A stretch of 51,899 nt of DNA from UBA7236 sp964638865 (GTDB lineage: Bacteria; Bacteroidota; Bacteroidia; Chitinophagales; BACL12), in NCBI GenBank assembly GCA_964638865.1, contig CAZXBG010000005.1, forward strand, positions 1-51,899, read 5' to 3'. Positions 35,731 to 45,113 of this stretch are shown here, in pieces. A model generated the notes under the pieces. It made no database searches, was not told the origin of the DNA, and saw only the letters and a list, made by a program, of their open reading frames with translations. Positions within the stretch are counted from its first letter, which is position 1, and each line of letters opens with the position of its first letter. Made by a program: the position numbers and the translations under genes.

Positions 35731-37434
35731 ATGAAAAAATTACTTCTTACATCAAGCTTTGCAATTATGACGCTGCTTGGCTTTTCGCAAACTGCTCGAG
35801 TGCAGGTAATTCACAATTCGGCAGACCCTGCTGCTAAATTTGTTGATGTGTATCTCGACGGTGGATTGTTATTAAATGATTTTAAATTCCGCACTGCATC
35901 ACCTTATATTGATGCGCCTGCAGGCACACCTATTACCATTAGTATAGCCCCTTCAACCAGTGTTACTGTTGATGATGCAATTGCAAACTTTACATACACA
36001 TTAACGGAAGGCGATAAGTATGTAATTGTTGCCAACGGAGTATTGGACCCCGGTGCATTTGCCGTAAACCCTGATGGTGTAAGCACTGCATTTAATTTAT
36101 TTGTGCGCAACGAAATGCGCGAATCTGCATTAGATCCAAACAATATTGATTTTGTATTTTTCCATGGAGCAACCGATGCGCCAACAGTAGATGCGATTGC
36201 ACGCGACGTTGCAACTGTAGTTGACAATGCTTCCTATACTGCATTTACAGATTATGTAAGTGTACCTGCTGCCAAATATTATATTGATGTAACACCTGGC
36301 GACTTACCTTCATTAATAGTTGCGAGTGCACGTGCATTTTTAGATGGTGCAGCCGGTGGATCTGCAGTAATTTTTGCAAGTGGTTTTTTTGATGTTGCAA
36401 CTAATCCCGGTGGTAAAGCATTTAAATTATTTTATGCATTACCTGACGGAACTGTTCAACAATTACCATTTATTTCTACCGCTAAATTACAGGTAATTCA
36501 CAATGCTGCGGATCCTGCTGCTGCAGTTGTAGATATTTATGTTGATGGTGCTTTAGCAATCGACAATTTTGAGTTCCGCACAGCAACACCATATATTGAT
36601 GTGCCGGGAAATGTGCCGGTAAGTATTGCAGTTGCCCCTCCTACAAGTGAATCGGTTGATGATGCAATTGCTACAATATCTGCAACCTTTAAAGCAGGTT
36701 ACGGTTATGTTGCAATGGCAACGGGTGTTTTAAATCCTGATTTATTTAACCCTAATCCAGATGGCGCTTCTATTGCTTTTGGCTTATTGGTTAAGGAAAA
36801 TGTTGAATTTGTTTCAGACAGAGGAAATGGTTTAGAATTTTTTGGTGTGCATGGTTGCACTGATGCACCAACAGTTGATATTATTGCCCGCGATGTAGCC
36901 ACATTATTAGATAATGTAAGTTATGGTGCCGTATCAGCATATCAAATCGTACCGGCAAATACTACTTACATTTTAGATGTTGCTTTAGGTGATGCACCTG
37001 AAACTGTAGTTGCTTCTTACGAAGCTTCCTTAGCAGCTGTTGCCGGACAAAGTGCTGTTGTATTTGCAAGCGGATTTTTATCGCCTGAATTAAATCCTGA
37101 AGGCAGCCTTCCTTTCGGTTTATATTATACATTGGCTGATGGCACAACAGGTGCGTTCCCGGTTTATGTTATGCGTGAAGGTATTGAAAATACAATTGCA
37201 AGTAATATCTACCCAAATCCTGCAAATAACAATGTAAACGTATCTGTTCCTTCTGCATTTAATGGAACAATTCAAATTGCCGATTTAAATGGTAAAGTAA
37301 TAAAACAATTGTCTGTAAACAGCAGCTTTGGTGAAATGCTTAACATCAACATCGCAGAACTTGCATCGGGAATTTATACCCTTACCATTACTTCCGAAAA
37401 TGGAATAAGTGCAACAAAATTGGTTAAAGAATAA
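35731..37434 (+). CDS. DUF4397 repeat protein with T9SS sorting domain
   Basis: Secreted protein of 567 residues. Signal peptide MKKLLLTSSFAIMTLLGFSQ, then two tandem DUF4397 units of about 225 residues each, starting ARVQVIHNSADPAAKFVDVY and AKLQVIHNAADPAAAVVDIY. Each unit has a second half with DAPTVD(A/I)IARDVAT. A C-terminal type A sorting domain (about residues 490-567) has IYPNPANNNVNVSVPSAFNG, NGKVIKQLSV and LASGIYTLTI, the signal recognised by the type IX system encoded at 159-6011. The protein should be exported and surface-attached or released. DUF4397 units are anchoring/adhesion-like; ligand unknown. A UUCG-loop terminator follows. Confidence 0.92.
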   Translation: MKKLLLTSSFAIMTLLGFSQTARVQVIHNSADPAAKFVDVYLDGGLLLNDFKFRTASPYIDAPAGTPITISIAPSTSVTVDDAIANFTYTLTEGDKYVIVANGVLDPGAFAVNPDGVSTAFNLFVRNEMRESALDPNNIDFVFFHGATDAPTVDAIARDVATVVDNASYTAFTDYVSVPAAKYYIDVTPGDLPSLIVASARAFLDGAAGGSAVIFASGFFDVATNPGGKAFKLFYALPDGTVQQLPFISTAKLQVIHNAADPAAAVVDIYVDGALAIDNFEFRTATPYIDVPGNVPVSIAVAPPTSESVDDAIATISATFKAGYGYVAMATGVLNPDLFNPNPDGASIAFGLLVKENVEFVSDRGNGLEFFGVHGCTDAPTVDIIARDVATLLDNVSYGAVSAYQIVPANTTYILDVALGDAPETVVASYEASLAAVAGQSAVVFASGFLSPELNPEGSLPFGLYYTLADGTTGAFPVYVMREGIENTIASNIYPNPANNNVNVSVPSAFNGTIQIADLNGKVIKQLSVNSSFGEMLNINIAELASGIYTLTITSENGISATKLVKE

Positions 37435-37470
37435 TAAGTCAGTAATTTACTGATAAATGTGATTTTTAAA

Positions 37471-37492
37471 AACCGGCTTCGGCCGGTTTTTT
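37471..37492 (+). terminator. UUCG-loop intrinsic terminator
   Basis: AACCGGC-TTCG-GCCGGTT (37471-37488) is a perfect 7-bp stem closed by a TTCG tetraloop and followed by a run of T, 36 bp after the DUF4397 stop. Confidence 0.93.
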
Positions 37493-37500
37493 CATTTTAT

Positions 37501-37660
37501 CCAATTCCGCCGGAATCCAATGTAAATATTAAATTTAATGATCCTCATTTATTTTCAGTGTAGACTCAGGTTTGCCAATCCATCCCTATAGTCTATTCAA
37601 ACAAATAAAAATAATCAAAGTTGCGAGGGACTCTAAGAATATGGAATTGGCAAATCATCA
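37501..37660. repeat. Interspersed repeat, copy B
   Basis: Begins CCAATTCCGCCGGAATCCAA, shares GTAAATATTAAATTTAATGA and CATTTATTTTCAGTGTAGAC with copies A and C, and ends with ATGGAATTGGCAAATC. Terminal inverted repeat CAATTCC (37502-37508) / GGAATTG (37643-37649). The remaining 150 bp before the PKD gene shows no feature. Confidence 0.8.
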
Positions 37661-37812
37661 AATATGTTTTGTCACCTATAATTGAAAACTGTAATAAATC
37701 TGCGTGCAATATTATCTTAAAATAAACAGAATAAGAACAAAACCTTAACAATTTGTTTTATAAGAAAATATTAACTCAAATGCTGATATACTTGAACTCA
37801 AAATACACCAAC

Positions 37813-40680
37813 ATGTTCAGTAAGTTTCTTATTGCTATCATTTTAATAACTATTATCATTGATTCTAATATTAATGCTCAGGGAATTGTAATCGGTACTA
37901 CAACATACGACAATCAAACTACGGCGGGAGCAAAACATCGTTTAATCAATACGCCGGACAGCACTATCAGCGCAGTTTGGACAGGTTCCACCTCACTTGC
38001 CACGTCATTTACCGACCGCGGAACATTTTACAACCATTATGATGGTACAGCTTGGGAAGCAATTCCCACAACCCGGGTGGAAGGCGTTAAATCGATATCA
38101 GGAGAGTTCTTACTTGTTGAAGATCATGAAGTTTTAATCTCATCAGATGGTGTTAAATTAAAGGTGTATAAAAATTCAGATGTTGGCGCTACCGATTGGT
38201 CACAAACAAGCGGCTCTAACGACATAAATGGAACCTCACCAATGTCATATTGCCCTGCCGGCACAAATGATATTTATGTAATTAATGTTGGTCCCGGTGC
38301 TATTCCTGCCTTGCAATTCTCCAGATCTCTTGATGGAGGTGAGAACTGGGATGTTCTTGCTTATGAAATTCCCTTTCTTACAACTGCGGATGGCATTAGT
38401 ACCATTCTTGGTGAATATTATAAAATTGGTGTTTATGGAAGTGATGTATATATAATATACGGCGCTTCAAATACAGATTTGAAATTAATTTATTCTTATG
38501 CAAGTGGCGAAGCAGGTACATGGTCTGAATTAATTATTAATGATTTTCCAATTGATAATTATACCGGCGGGTTAGGTCAAAGTACTGACATAAATGGAGA
38601 TGGCATTGCAGATACAATTACAACCACCGATGGAGCGCATGATATGCTGCTTGCGTATGACGGTCAGGCTTACTTTTTTTCCAGTGCCATTCAAATTTAT
38701 GATGACGATCCCGGGATTGCCGGATGGGATTATATTCCTACTACCAGTAAACTTATGTTTTGGAAAGTAGGCCTTCCGGGATTACAAGAAATAGAAATAA
38801 ATGTAGACTGGAATAATGCGGATGGTCTTAATGATCCTTTTAAAGGTATTGGTGTTGATTATTCTGCTTATGGCGCTGAGGGGTTCGCTTCTATGCCTTC
38901 AGCAGGTTATGATGTCGGCACAGGTCGCATCTATGTGGCGTTTGTTATGCCTGTAGAATACACCGATCCGATGGGCGATCCTGCAGTACTCGGCGCACAA
39001 TCAAGACATGATATTTTTGGAATTTATACAAGTGATTTTGGATATTCATGGTCATCTCCGGTTAACCTTACCTATTCTGCACATTTGGGATATGAAAATG
39101 TATTCCCATCATTAGCTGATCAAACATTTGATGGAAAAGTTCATATGATATGGCAACGCGATAATGAACCGGGATCAGTTACTGATTCCCCTGCGGATGG
39201 AATACATATAAATGATATCATGTACGCCGCACTCACAAGTGATAGGTTTGACCCTTATATTCCGGTAGCTTCCTACGATCTGGAATTAAATGACATTGTT
39301 GGTGCTTTTGAAGCTGTTTTTACAAACACTTCTGTTGATGCGGAAACCTACTCGTGGACATTTGATGATGGCGCGGTATCAAATGCTACAGATGTAACCC
39401 ACACTTATGCGCTTGGTGTATATAACGCATGTCTTACTGCTACTAATGTTTATGGTTATTCAACAAATTGTCAAATGATTCTTGCAGTAAATGAACCACT
39501 GGCAGATTATTCCTTTACAGGTGACCCGGTGGTTAATTTTACCGATTTGAGCTTAGGTGGCATAACTTCATGGAATTGGAGTTTTGGCGATGGTTTAACC
39601 TCAACACTTCCCAATCCAAGCCATACCTACACTGAAAATGGAGAGTACAACGTTTGCCTTACTGCGTCAAATCCAGTTGGAACTGATATTATTTGTAAAA
39701 CTGTAATTGTAAATTCCCTATTACCTTTCGCTATTTATACTCAAGTAGGTGACCCAACTGTCAACTTTACTGATCTATCTACACAATCACCGGATACATG
39801 GAATTGGGATTTTGGAGATGGCACTTTCTCTGCCGATCAAAATCCAACTCATACATTCCTTACAAACGGCATATATAGCGTTTGTTTAACTGTGGGAAAT
39901 GTGGCAGGTAGTAATACAACTTGCCAAAACCTAAATATTTCAGGTTATGCGGCCACTATTGCTAATTTCAATACAGCCGGTGATCCGACAGCGGTATTCA
40001 CAGACTTAAGTACAAATAGCCCCACAACCTGGTTTTGGGACTTCGACGATGGTGAAATAAGCCTTGAACAAAATCCTACGCACACGTATACTTCGAATGG
40101 TACTTATAATGTTTGTTTAACAGCATCAGGCCCGGGTGGTGGTGATACTCATTGTTCCTATATCAATATTGCCTCAGCAGAACCGGCACCAATTGCCGAA
40201 TTTATTTATGATTTTGCATTTACAAATACATGGTACTTTTTCGATCAGTCAATAAATAGCCCAACTGACTGGTTATGGGAATTTGGTGATGGCACCATTT
40301 CCGGATTACAAAATCCAACACATACATTTCCATTTAAAGGTGTATTTAATGTGTGTTTAACTGCATACAACGGAATTGGCGGTAATACTATTTGCAAGGA
40401 TGTTGATATATCTAATAGTATACAAACACTCACAAAAATTGATGTATTAATCGCACCAAACCCCGCATCCGATATGTTGTATATCAACACATCTTCTGCC
40501 ACACAGTTGGAATTCATTCAATTTATAGACATGCTTGGCAATAAAATACAGGTGCACATGCAACAAATAGATTATAACACCACCGCTGCTTATGTACACA
40601 ATTTACCCAAAGGAAATTATTTAATTCAGATTGGAAATTACAAGCATATTGTCGGTGTAATTGTTGAAATTCAACATTAA
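37813..40680 (+). CDS. Large secreted propeller-PKD protein with T9SS sorting domain
   Basis: Predicted T9SS cargo of about 955 residues. The start at 37813 gives a signal peptide (MFSKFLIAIILITIIIDSNI, cleaved before QG); upstream ATG codons give poor leaders. The N-terminal half resembles sialidase/BNR propellers (FSRSLDGGENWDVL, IYTSDFGYSWSSPVNLTYS). Then five PKD domains follow, each with a W-x-F-x-D-G core: YSWTFDDG, WNWSFGDG, WNWDFGDG, WFWDFDDG and WLWEFGDG, and repeated YNVCLTA segments. The last ~80 residues form a sorting domain (VLIAPNPASDMLYINTSS, LPKGNYLIQIGNY). Probable surface adhesin or glycan-interacting protein; enzymatic activity is not evident. Its stop codon overlaps repeat copy C. 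Confidence 0.88.
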   Translation: MFSKFLIAIILITIIIDSNINAQGIVIGTTTYDNQTTAGAKHRLINTPDSTISAVWTGSTSLATSFTDRGTFYNHYDGTAWEAIPTTRVEGVKSISGEFLLVEDHEVLISSDGVKLKVYKNSDVGATDWSQTSGSNDINGTSPMSYCPAGTNDIYVINVGPGAIPALQFSRSLDGGENWDVLAYEIPFLTTADGISTILGEYYKIGVYGSDVYIIYGASNTDLKLIYSYASGEAGTWSELIINDFPIDNYTGGLGQSTDINGDGIADTITTTDGAHDMLLAYDGQAYFFSSAIQIYDDDPGIAGWDYIPTTSKLMFWKVGLPGLQEIEINVDWNNADGLNDPFKGIGVDYSAYGAEGFASMPSAGYDVGTGRIYVAFVMPVEYTDPMGDPAVLGAQSRHDIFGIYTSDFGYSWSSPVNLTYSAHLGYENVFPSLADQTFDGKVHMIWQRDNEPGSVTDSPADGIHINDIMYAALTSDRFDPYIPVASYDLELNDIVGAFEAVFTNTSVDAETYSWTFDDGAVSNATDVTHTYALGVYNACLTATNVYGYSTNCQMILAVNEPLADYSFTGDPVVNFTDLSLGGITSWNWSFGDGLTSTLPNPSHTYTENGEYNVCLTASNPVGTDIICKTVIVNSLLPFAIYTQVGDPTVNFTDLSTQSPDTWNWDFGDGTFSADQNPTHTFLTNGIYSVCLTVGNVAGSNTTCQNLNISGYAATIANFNTAGDPTAVFTDLSTNSPTTWFWDFDDGEISLEQNPTHTYTSNGTYNVCLTASGPGGGDTHCSYINIASAEPAPIAEFIYDFAFTNTWYFFDQSINSPTDWLWEFGDGTISGLQNPTHTFPFKGVFNVCLTAYNGIGGNTICKDVDISNSIQTLTKIDVLIAPNPASDMLYINTSSATQLEFIQFIDMLGNKIQVHMQQIDYNTTAAYVHNLPKGNYLIQIGNYKHIVGVIVEIQH

Positions 40681-40806
40681 TTCCGCCGAAGCCCCACGTA
40701 AATATTAAATTTTAATGGTCATTATTTATTTTCAGTGCAGACTCATGCGGGGCAATCAAACCCGTCAGCGACTATGCGGATTCAGATTTGCCACTTCGGT
40801 GATAAA
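40678..40806. repeat. Interspersed repeat, copy C, leader of the nuo operon
   Basis: Starts inside the PKD stop codon (TAATTCCGCCGAAGCCCCAC), shares AATATTAAATTTTAATGG and TTATTTATTTTCAGTGCAGA with copies A and B, then GACTATGCGGATTCAGATTT. It is about 25 bp shorter than A and B in the segment before GACTATG. CCGAAG near the start and CTTCGG near the end are inverted. The nuoA reading frame begins within 10 bp of its end, so the repeat is effectively the nuo 5' leader. Confidence 0.8.
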
Positions 40807-40811
40807 TACAT

Positions 40812-41201
40812 TTGTTTACTACAGTGCGAACCCCTATTTTAGCCGCGATTATGGGTCCGGCTTCATTGATTGTTTTAATTATGGCAGCAGTTGCTTTTTC
40901 GGCAGCGGGAATTCTGGTATCCAAACTGGTTTTAAAGGCTTCCAAAAACACCGTAAAGGGTGAACCTTATGAGTGCGGAGTGCCTACCATAGGGCAAAGT
41001 TGGGTGCAATTCAATGTCGGATACTACCTTTTTGCCCTCATTTTTCTCATTTTCGAAGTAGAACTCATTTTTTTATATCCCTGGGCCGTGACGGTGCAAA
41101 AACTGGGCATGTTTGCCTTTATTGAAGCCATCATTTTTCTGTTTATTTTATTTATCGGATTTCTTTACGCGCATAAAAAAGGAGCCCTGAAATGGATGTA
41201 A
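40812..41201 (+). CDS. nuoA: NADH-quinone oxidoreductase subunit A
   Basis: Small membrane subunit of complex I. Three membrane helices are seen at about residues 15-38, 70-92 and 98-120. The conserved loop KGEPYECGVPTIGQSW carries the ECG of the ND3 family and is followed by FNVGYYLFALIFLIFEVELI. No ATG fits the full length: the frame opens at TTG (40812), with GTG at 40824 and ATG at 40851 as alternatives; the ATG would cut into the first helix. The start is therefore uncertain by up to 13 residues. Its 3' end overlaps nuoB by 10 bp, so translation is probably coupled. Confidence 0.93.
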   Translation: MFTTVRTPILAAIMGPASLIVLIMAAVAFSAAGILVSKLVLKASKNTVKGEPYECGVPTIGQSWVQFNVGYYLFALIFLIFEVELIFLYPWAVTVQKLGMFAFIEAIIFLFILFIGFLYAHKKGALKWM

Positions 41202-41770
41202 ACAACCCAGATATCAAGCAGGAGCCCTTTCCGGGTAATGTGCACCCTACTGCTTCGGGTGGTTTTTTGGTGACCAAACTGGATGATGTGATCAACTGGG
41301 CTCGCTCAAACTCCTTGTGGCCATTGGTTTTCGGCACAAGTTGCTGCGCTATTGAAATGATGAGCACCGCCAGTGCAAAATACGACTGGAGCCGCTTTGG
41401 ATTTGAAGTTGCACGAGCTACACCACGTCAGGCAGATGTGATCATTATTGCCGGGACCATAGTGAACAAAATGGCACCTGTTCTCAAAAGATTATACGAT
41501 CAAATGCCTGATCCTAAGTATGTTATAGCTATGGGAGCCTGCGCAACCAGCGGAGGACCATTTTTTTATAACACCTATAGTGTAGTTAAGGGCGCCGACC
41601 ATGTTATTCCGGTTGATGTGTATGTTGCAGGATGCCCCCCAAGACCGGAAGCACTTTTACATGCACTGATAAGTCTGCAACATAAAATTCAGGCAGGTGG
41701 AAAAAGAGAAAAAATGTTTATTGAAAAATATTCGGATAATGTGGACGTAAATAAACTCCATCAAAAATGA
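41192..41770 (+). CDS. nuoB: NADH-quinone oxidoreductase subunit B
   Basis: Peripheral subunit carrying cluster N2, the last iron-sulfur cluster before quinone. The ligand cysteines are present in FGTSCCAIEMMSTASAKYD (adjacent CC), IAMGACATSGGPF and VAGCPPRPEALLHAL. The 192-residue length is usual. The start overlaps nuoA and the stop overlaps nuoC by 4 bp (ATGA), a tightly coupled arrangement. Confidence 0.97.
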   Translation: MDVNNPDIKQEPFPGNVHPTASGGFLVTKLDDVINWARSNSLWPLVFGTSCCAIEMMSTASAKYDWSRFGFEVARATPRQADVIIIAGTIVNKMAPVLKRLYDQMPDPKYVIAMGACATSGGPFFYNTYSVVKGADHVIPVDVYVAGCPPRPEALLHALISLQHKIQAGGKREKMFIEKYSDNVDVNKLHQK

Positions 41771-42222
41771 ATATCGAAGAATTAAAAATAAAAATTAGTG
41801 AAATTGCTCCTTCCATTACTTATGAAGAAAGCGGAGAAATGCTCAATTTATTTATAGAGGCTTCCGAATTTAAAGATTTTGCTCAGGTAATTTTTAATGA
41901 TAATAGCCTTTCATTTGATTATATGTTTTGTTTAACTTGTGTGGATTGGAAAACACATTTAACCATGGTGTATCATCTGGAATCAACAAAACACAGACAC
42001 ATTGTTGTAATAAAATCAAAATTAGAAAGAGAAAATCCGGAAATAGAAACTGTATGCGACATTTGGCGCACTGCAGAATTATTGGAAAGAGAAGTATATG
42101 AATTATTCGGCGTTAGATTTATAAATCATCCCGATTTAAGAAGATTACTTTTAACGGATGATTTTGAGGGATGGCCGTTGAGAAAAGATTTTGAGGATGA
42201 AGTGAATATGATAAAGTTGTGA
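41767..42222 (+). CDS. nuoC: NADH-quinone oxidoreductase subunit C
   Basis: 30-kDa-type subunit of the complex I connecting module, 151 residues. Signatures FDYMFCLTCVDWK, MVYHLESTKHRHIVVIK, TVCDIWRTAELLEREVYELF and NHPDLRRLLLTDDFEGWPLR-K are all present. It is separate from nuoD, unlike the fused enterobacterial protein, and lies 122 bp upstream of it. That spacer is unusually long for this operon and holds a repeat. Confidence 0.95.
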   Translation: MNIEELKIKISEIAPSITYEESGEMLNLFIEASEFKDFAQVIFNDNSLSFDYMFCLTCVDWKTHLTMVYHLESTKHRHIVVIKSKLERENPEIETVCDIWRTAELLEREVYELFGVRFINHPDLRRLLLTDDFEGWPLRKDFEDEVNMIKL

Positions 42223-42224
42223 GG

Positions 42225-42325
42225 AATGAGTTTAGATTGACGTTTGAGCAAACTCACCATTCACCATTCACCAAATGAGATTTGAAAATAGTCGCGAGAT
42301 AAAACAATTAAAAAATTGAAAATTA
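42225..42325. repeat. nuoC-nuoD spacer repeat with 7-nt units
   Basis: The spacer reads AATGAGTTTAGATTGACG, GAGCAAACTCA, two and a half copies of CACCATT (42255-42272), ATTTGAAAATAG and GAGATAAAAC. The same blocks in the same order occur in the nuoI-nuoJ spacer at 45211-45285 (AATGAGTTTAATCTGAG, GAGCAAATTCA, ATTTGAAAATTC, GAGATAAAAG). This marks a dispersed intercistronic repeat in two spacers of one operon. Confidence 0.7.
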
Positions 42326-42344
42326 CCAAATTGTAAATGCCCTA

Positions 42345-43460
42345 ATGTTACAAGAATTAATAAGCACACAAGAAGGCGATCTGGTGATCAATATTGGTCC
42401 TCAGCATCCCAGTACGCATGGTGTGTTGCATCTTGTAATTACGATGAATGGAGAAACTATTAAAAAAATAGAACCACATCTCGGTTATATTCATCGCTCT
42501 ATCGAAAAAATGTGTGAGAGTTTAAATTATCGGCAGTTTATTTATGTAACAAGCCGTATGGATTATTTATCCTCCCATATTAATAATCACGGTTGCGCTT
42601 TGTGTGTGGAAAAGGGTTTACAAATTGAAGTTCCCCAAAGAGCACAGGTAATTCGTGTTTTGATGGATGAACTCACAAGGCTTGCATCACATCAATTGTG
42701 GTGGGGCGCATTGGCGATGGATGTTGGGGCAATTACACCTTTTTTTCATGCCTTTCGTGAAAGAGAATTGATAACGGATATAATGGAAGATACCTGCGGG
42801 GCGCGATTAACCATGAATTATATAGTTCCCGGTGGTGTAATGGCAGAAATTCATCCTGATTTTCAGAGAAAGGTAAAAGAATTTATTGCATTTTTTAAAA
42901 CCAAATTACCGGAATACGATGAAATGGTAACCGGAAATATCATTTTCCAAAACCGCATGAAAAATGTAGGTTATATTTCAAAGGAAGATGCAATTTCTTA
43001 CGGTTGTTCCGGTCCAACTGCAAGAGCAAGCGGAGTAAATTGCGATATCCGGAAATTATATCCTTACGATGTTTACAATACTTTAAATTTTGAAGAAGCA
43101 ATTGAAACAGGTGGTGATTGTTATGCAAGATATTTAGTGCGCATGAAAGAAATTTATCAATCCATTTCCATAATCGAACAATTAATTGATAATATTCCGG
43201 AAGGCGATTTTCAGGCAAAAACAAAAGCTGTTTTAAAGTTGCCAAAAGGTGAATTTTATACCAGAGTAGAAACAGCACGTGGCGATTTCGGAGTATATAT
43301 TGTAAGTGAAGGAGGAATGACACCATACAGAATTAAATTCCGTTCACCAGGATTTTCCAATTTGAGTGCGCTTGATCACATGACACGCGGACAAAAGTTA
43401 GGAGATATGGTGGCAATTATGGGCACTTTGGACCTCGTAATTCCGGATATTGACAGATAA
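42345..43460 (+). CDS. nuoD: NADH-quinone oxidoreductase subunit D
   Basis: 49-kDa-type subunit lining the quinone site, 371 residues. Key motifs: NIGPQHPSTHGVLHLVITM (quinone-site His), EPHLGYIHRSIEKMCES, YVTSRMDYLSSHINNHGC, LWWGALAMDVGAITPFFHAF and the terminal GDMVAIMGTLDLVIPDIDR. Length is normal for unfused NuoD. It is followed after 54 bp by nuoH, exactly where nuoE, nuoF and nuoG stand in 14-gene operons. Confidence 0.97.
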   Translation: MLQELISTQEGDLVINIGPQHPSTHGVLHLVITMNGETIKKIEPHLGYIHRSIEKMCESLNYRQFIYVTSRMDYLSSHINNHGCALCVEKGLQIEVPQRAQVIRVLMDELTRLASHQLWWGALAMDVGAITPFFHAFRERELITDIMEDTCGARLTMNYIVPGGVMAEIHPDFQRKVKEFIAFFKTKLPEYDEMVTGNIIFQNRMKNVGYISKEDAISYGCSGPTARASGVNCDIRKLYPYDVYNTLNFEEAIETGGDCYARYLVRMKEIYQSISIIEQLIDNIPEGDFQAKTKAVLKLPKGEFYTRVETARGDFGVYIVSEGGMTPYRIKFRSPGFSNLSALDHMTRGQKLGDMVAIMGTLDLVIPDIDR

Positions 43461-43514
43461 ATAAATAATTAAATATCACACAAATAAAAAATACGATTTC
43501 TCTTTAAACCATTT

Positions 43515-44591
43515 ATGATCTCCTTCGAATATATCGCAAATAGTTTTGATAGCTGGTTACTTGCAACTTGTCCTTTATGGCTTGCGCTTACTATCGAATT
43601 TGTGGTTGTGGGAACATTATGTATCGGACTCTTTGCTGTTTTGGGATTGGTTTTAATTATGATGGAACGAAAAGTTTCTGCTTACATGCAAGTGCGTTTA
43701 GGACCAAACCGTGTGGGACCAAAAGGAATGTTTCAAACCGTTGCCGACACTTTAAAACTATTAGTTAAAGAAGGATTAACTCCTGCGGGTTCTGATAAAT
43801 TTTTATTTAATCTCGCACCTTTTGTGGTAATGATTGCAGCCATGCTTGCACTTGCACCGCTTGGATTTGCAAAGAATTTTCAGATCTGGGATATTAATAT
43901 CGGAGTGTTGTATATCACTGCTGTTTCTTCCATTGGTGTTATAGGAATTTTAATGGCGGGATGGGCAAGTAATAATAAATATTCTTTAATGGGTGCCATG
44001 CGCAGTGGTGCACAAATTGTGAGTTATGAATTAAGTGCGGGACTTGCAATTCTCACCGTAATCGTTTTTACCGGCGATCTTTCCATTTCTAAAATTGTAG
44101 AATCGCAGGCAGATGGATGGTGGATATTTAAAGGACATATTCCTGTATTAATTGCTTTTGTTATTTTTATTATTGCAGTAACTGCAGAAACAAATCGCGC
44201 ACCTTTCGATCTTGCAGAAGCCGAATCAGAATTAACAGCAGGTTTTCACACCGAATATTCAGGAATGAAATTCGCCTTATTTTTTTTGGCGGAATATGTA
44301 AATATATTTATTGTATGTGCCTTAGGCGCTACATTATTTTTGGGAGGATGGATGCCATTGCATATCGGAAATTGGGAAGGATTTAATCGCATCATGGATT
44401 ATATACCATCTTCGTTGTGGTTTATCGGAAAAACATTTTTTCTGATATTTGTGATCATGTGGTTTCGCTGGACATTCCCGCGTTTGCGCATCGATCAGTT
44501 GTTAAATCTGGAATGGAAGTATTTGTTGCCGATCAGTATGTTTAATTTATTGCTTGCAACATTTATTGCAATTCAGGGATGGTATTTTTGA
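43515..44591 (+). CDS. nuoH: NADH-quinone oxidoreductase subunit H
   Basis: Membrane subunit (ND1) at the quinone entry. About eight membrane helices; signatures MMERKVSAYMQVRLGPNRVG, PKGMFQTVADTLKLLVKEG, TAETNRAPFDLAEAESELTA and a C-terminal WFRWTFPRLRIDQLLNLEWK. All conserved charged loops used for quinone coupling are present. 358 residues is typical. A 47-bp spacer holding a 15-bp direct repeat separates it from nuoI. Confidence 0.97.
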   Translation: MISFEYIANSFDSWLLATCPLWLALTIEFVVVGTLCIGLFAVLGLVLIMMERKVSAYMQVRLGPNRVGPKGMFQTVADTLKLLVKEGLTPAGSDKFLFNLAPFVVMIAAMLALAPLGFAKNFQIWDINIGVLYITAVSSIGVIGILMAGWASNNKYSLMGAMRSGAQIVSYELSAGLAILTVIVFTGDLSISKIVESQADGWWIFKGHIPVLIAFVIFIIAVTAETNRAPFDLAEAESELTAGFHTEYSGMKFALFFLAEYVNIFIVCALGATLFLGGWMPLHIGNWEGFNRIMDYIPSSLWFIGKTFFLIFVIMWFRWTFPRLRIDQLLNLEWKYLLPISMFNLLLATFIAIQGWYF

Positions 44592-44600
44592 GCATTTATT

Positions 44601-44628
44601 AATTTGTTAATTGTCAATTTGTTAATTG
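44601..44628. repeat. Direct repeat in the nuoH-nuoI spacer
   Basis: AATTTGTTAATTG occurs at 44601-44613 and again at 44616-44628 (period 15, built from 7- and 8-nt sub-units AATTTGT and TAATTGTC). It ends 10 bp before the nuoI start and fills most of the spacer. Confidence 0.7.
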
Positions 44629-44638
44629 AGAATATAGG

Positions 44639-45109
44639 ATGTTTATAGTAAAATATATAAAAGAAGTTTACGGAGGTGTTAAATCGCTGCTTACGGGTAT
44701 GCGCAGGACGGGATATTATTTTACGCATCACAAAGAAATTATTACCCAACAATATCCAGAGGAATTACCTGTTTTGGCAGAAAGGTTCAGAGGAGAAGTG
44801 GTAATGTTGCACGACGAAAATAATGAACATGCATGCACCGGTTGTACTGCATGCGAAATAGCTTGTCCCAACGCAACCATTAAAATTGTCACCAAATTCG
44901 ACATCACCCCGGAAGGAAAAAAGAAAAAAGCAATAGATAAATTTGTGTATCACCTCGAATTATGTACCATGTGTAATTTATGCATTGTGGCTTGTCCAAC
45001 CGATGCAATTAAAATGGCACAGACTTTCGAACACAGCGTGTATGACAGGAGCCTGCTTACTAAGGTTTTGAATAAGCCGGAAAGCAAAATTCGGGAGGGG
45101 GTGGAGTGA
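44639..45109 (+). CDS. nuoI: NADH-quinone oxidoreductase subunit I
   Basis: Ferredoxin-like subunit with two [4Fe-4S] clusters (N6a/N6b). The motifs CTGCTACEIACPNATI and CTMCNLCIVACPTDAIKM are complete, separated by about 35 residues. An N-terminal amphipathic segment (GVKSLLTGMRRTGYYFTHHK) anchors it to the membrane arm. 156 residues is normal. In complexes without NuoEFG, NuoI is the most distal cluster subunit present and the likely docking site for an electron donor; this last point is inference. Confidence 0.96.
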   Translation: MFIVKYIKEVYGGVKSLLTGMRRTGYYFTHHKEIITQQYPEELPVLAERFRGEVVMLHDENNEHACTGCTACEIACPNATIKIVTKFDITPEGKKKKAIDKFVYHLELCTMCNLCIVACPTDAIKMAQTFEHSVYDRSLLTKVLNKPESKIREGVE

Positions 45110-45113
45110 GATG

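Noticed and set aside
35395..40806. A conserved RNA stem in the A/B/C repeats
   Set aside because: GGCCCAC/GTGGAC in copy A and GCCCC/GGGGC in copy C could pair, but copy B cannot form the same stem, so a conserved RNA structure is not supported.
42940..43326. Minus-strand frame of 128 codons inside nuoD
   Set aside because: Leu/His/Arg-rich antisense translation of a strongly conserved gene; a shadow.
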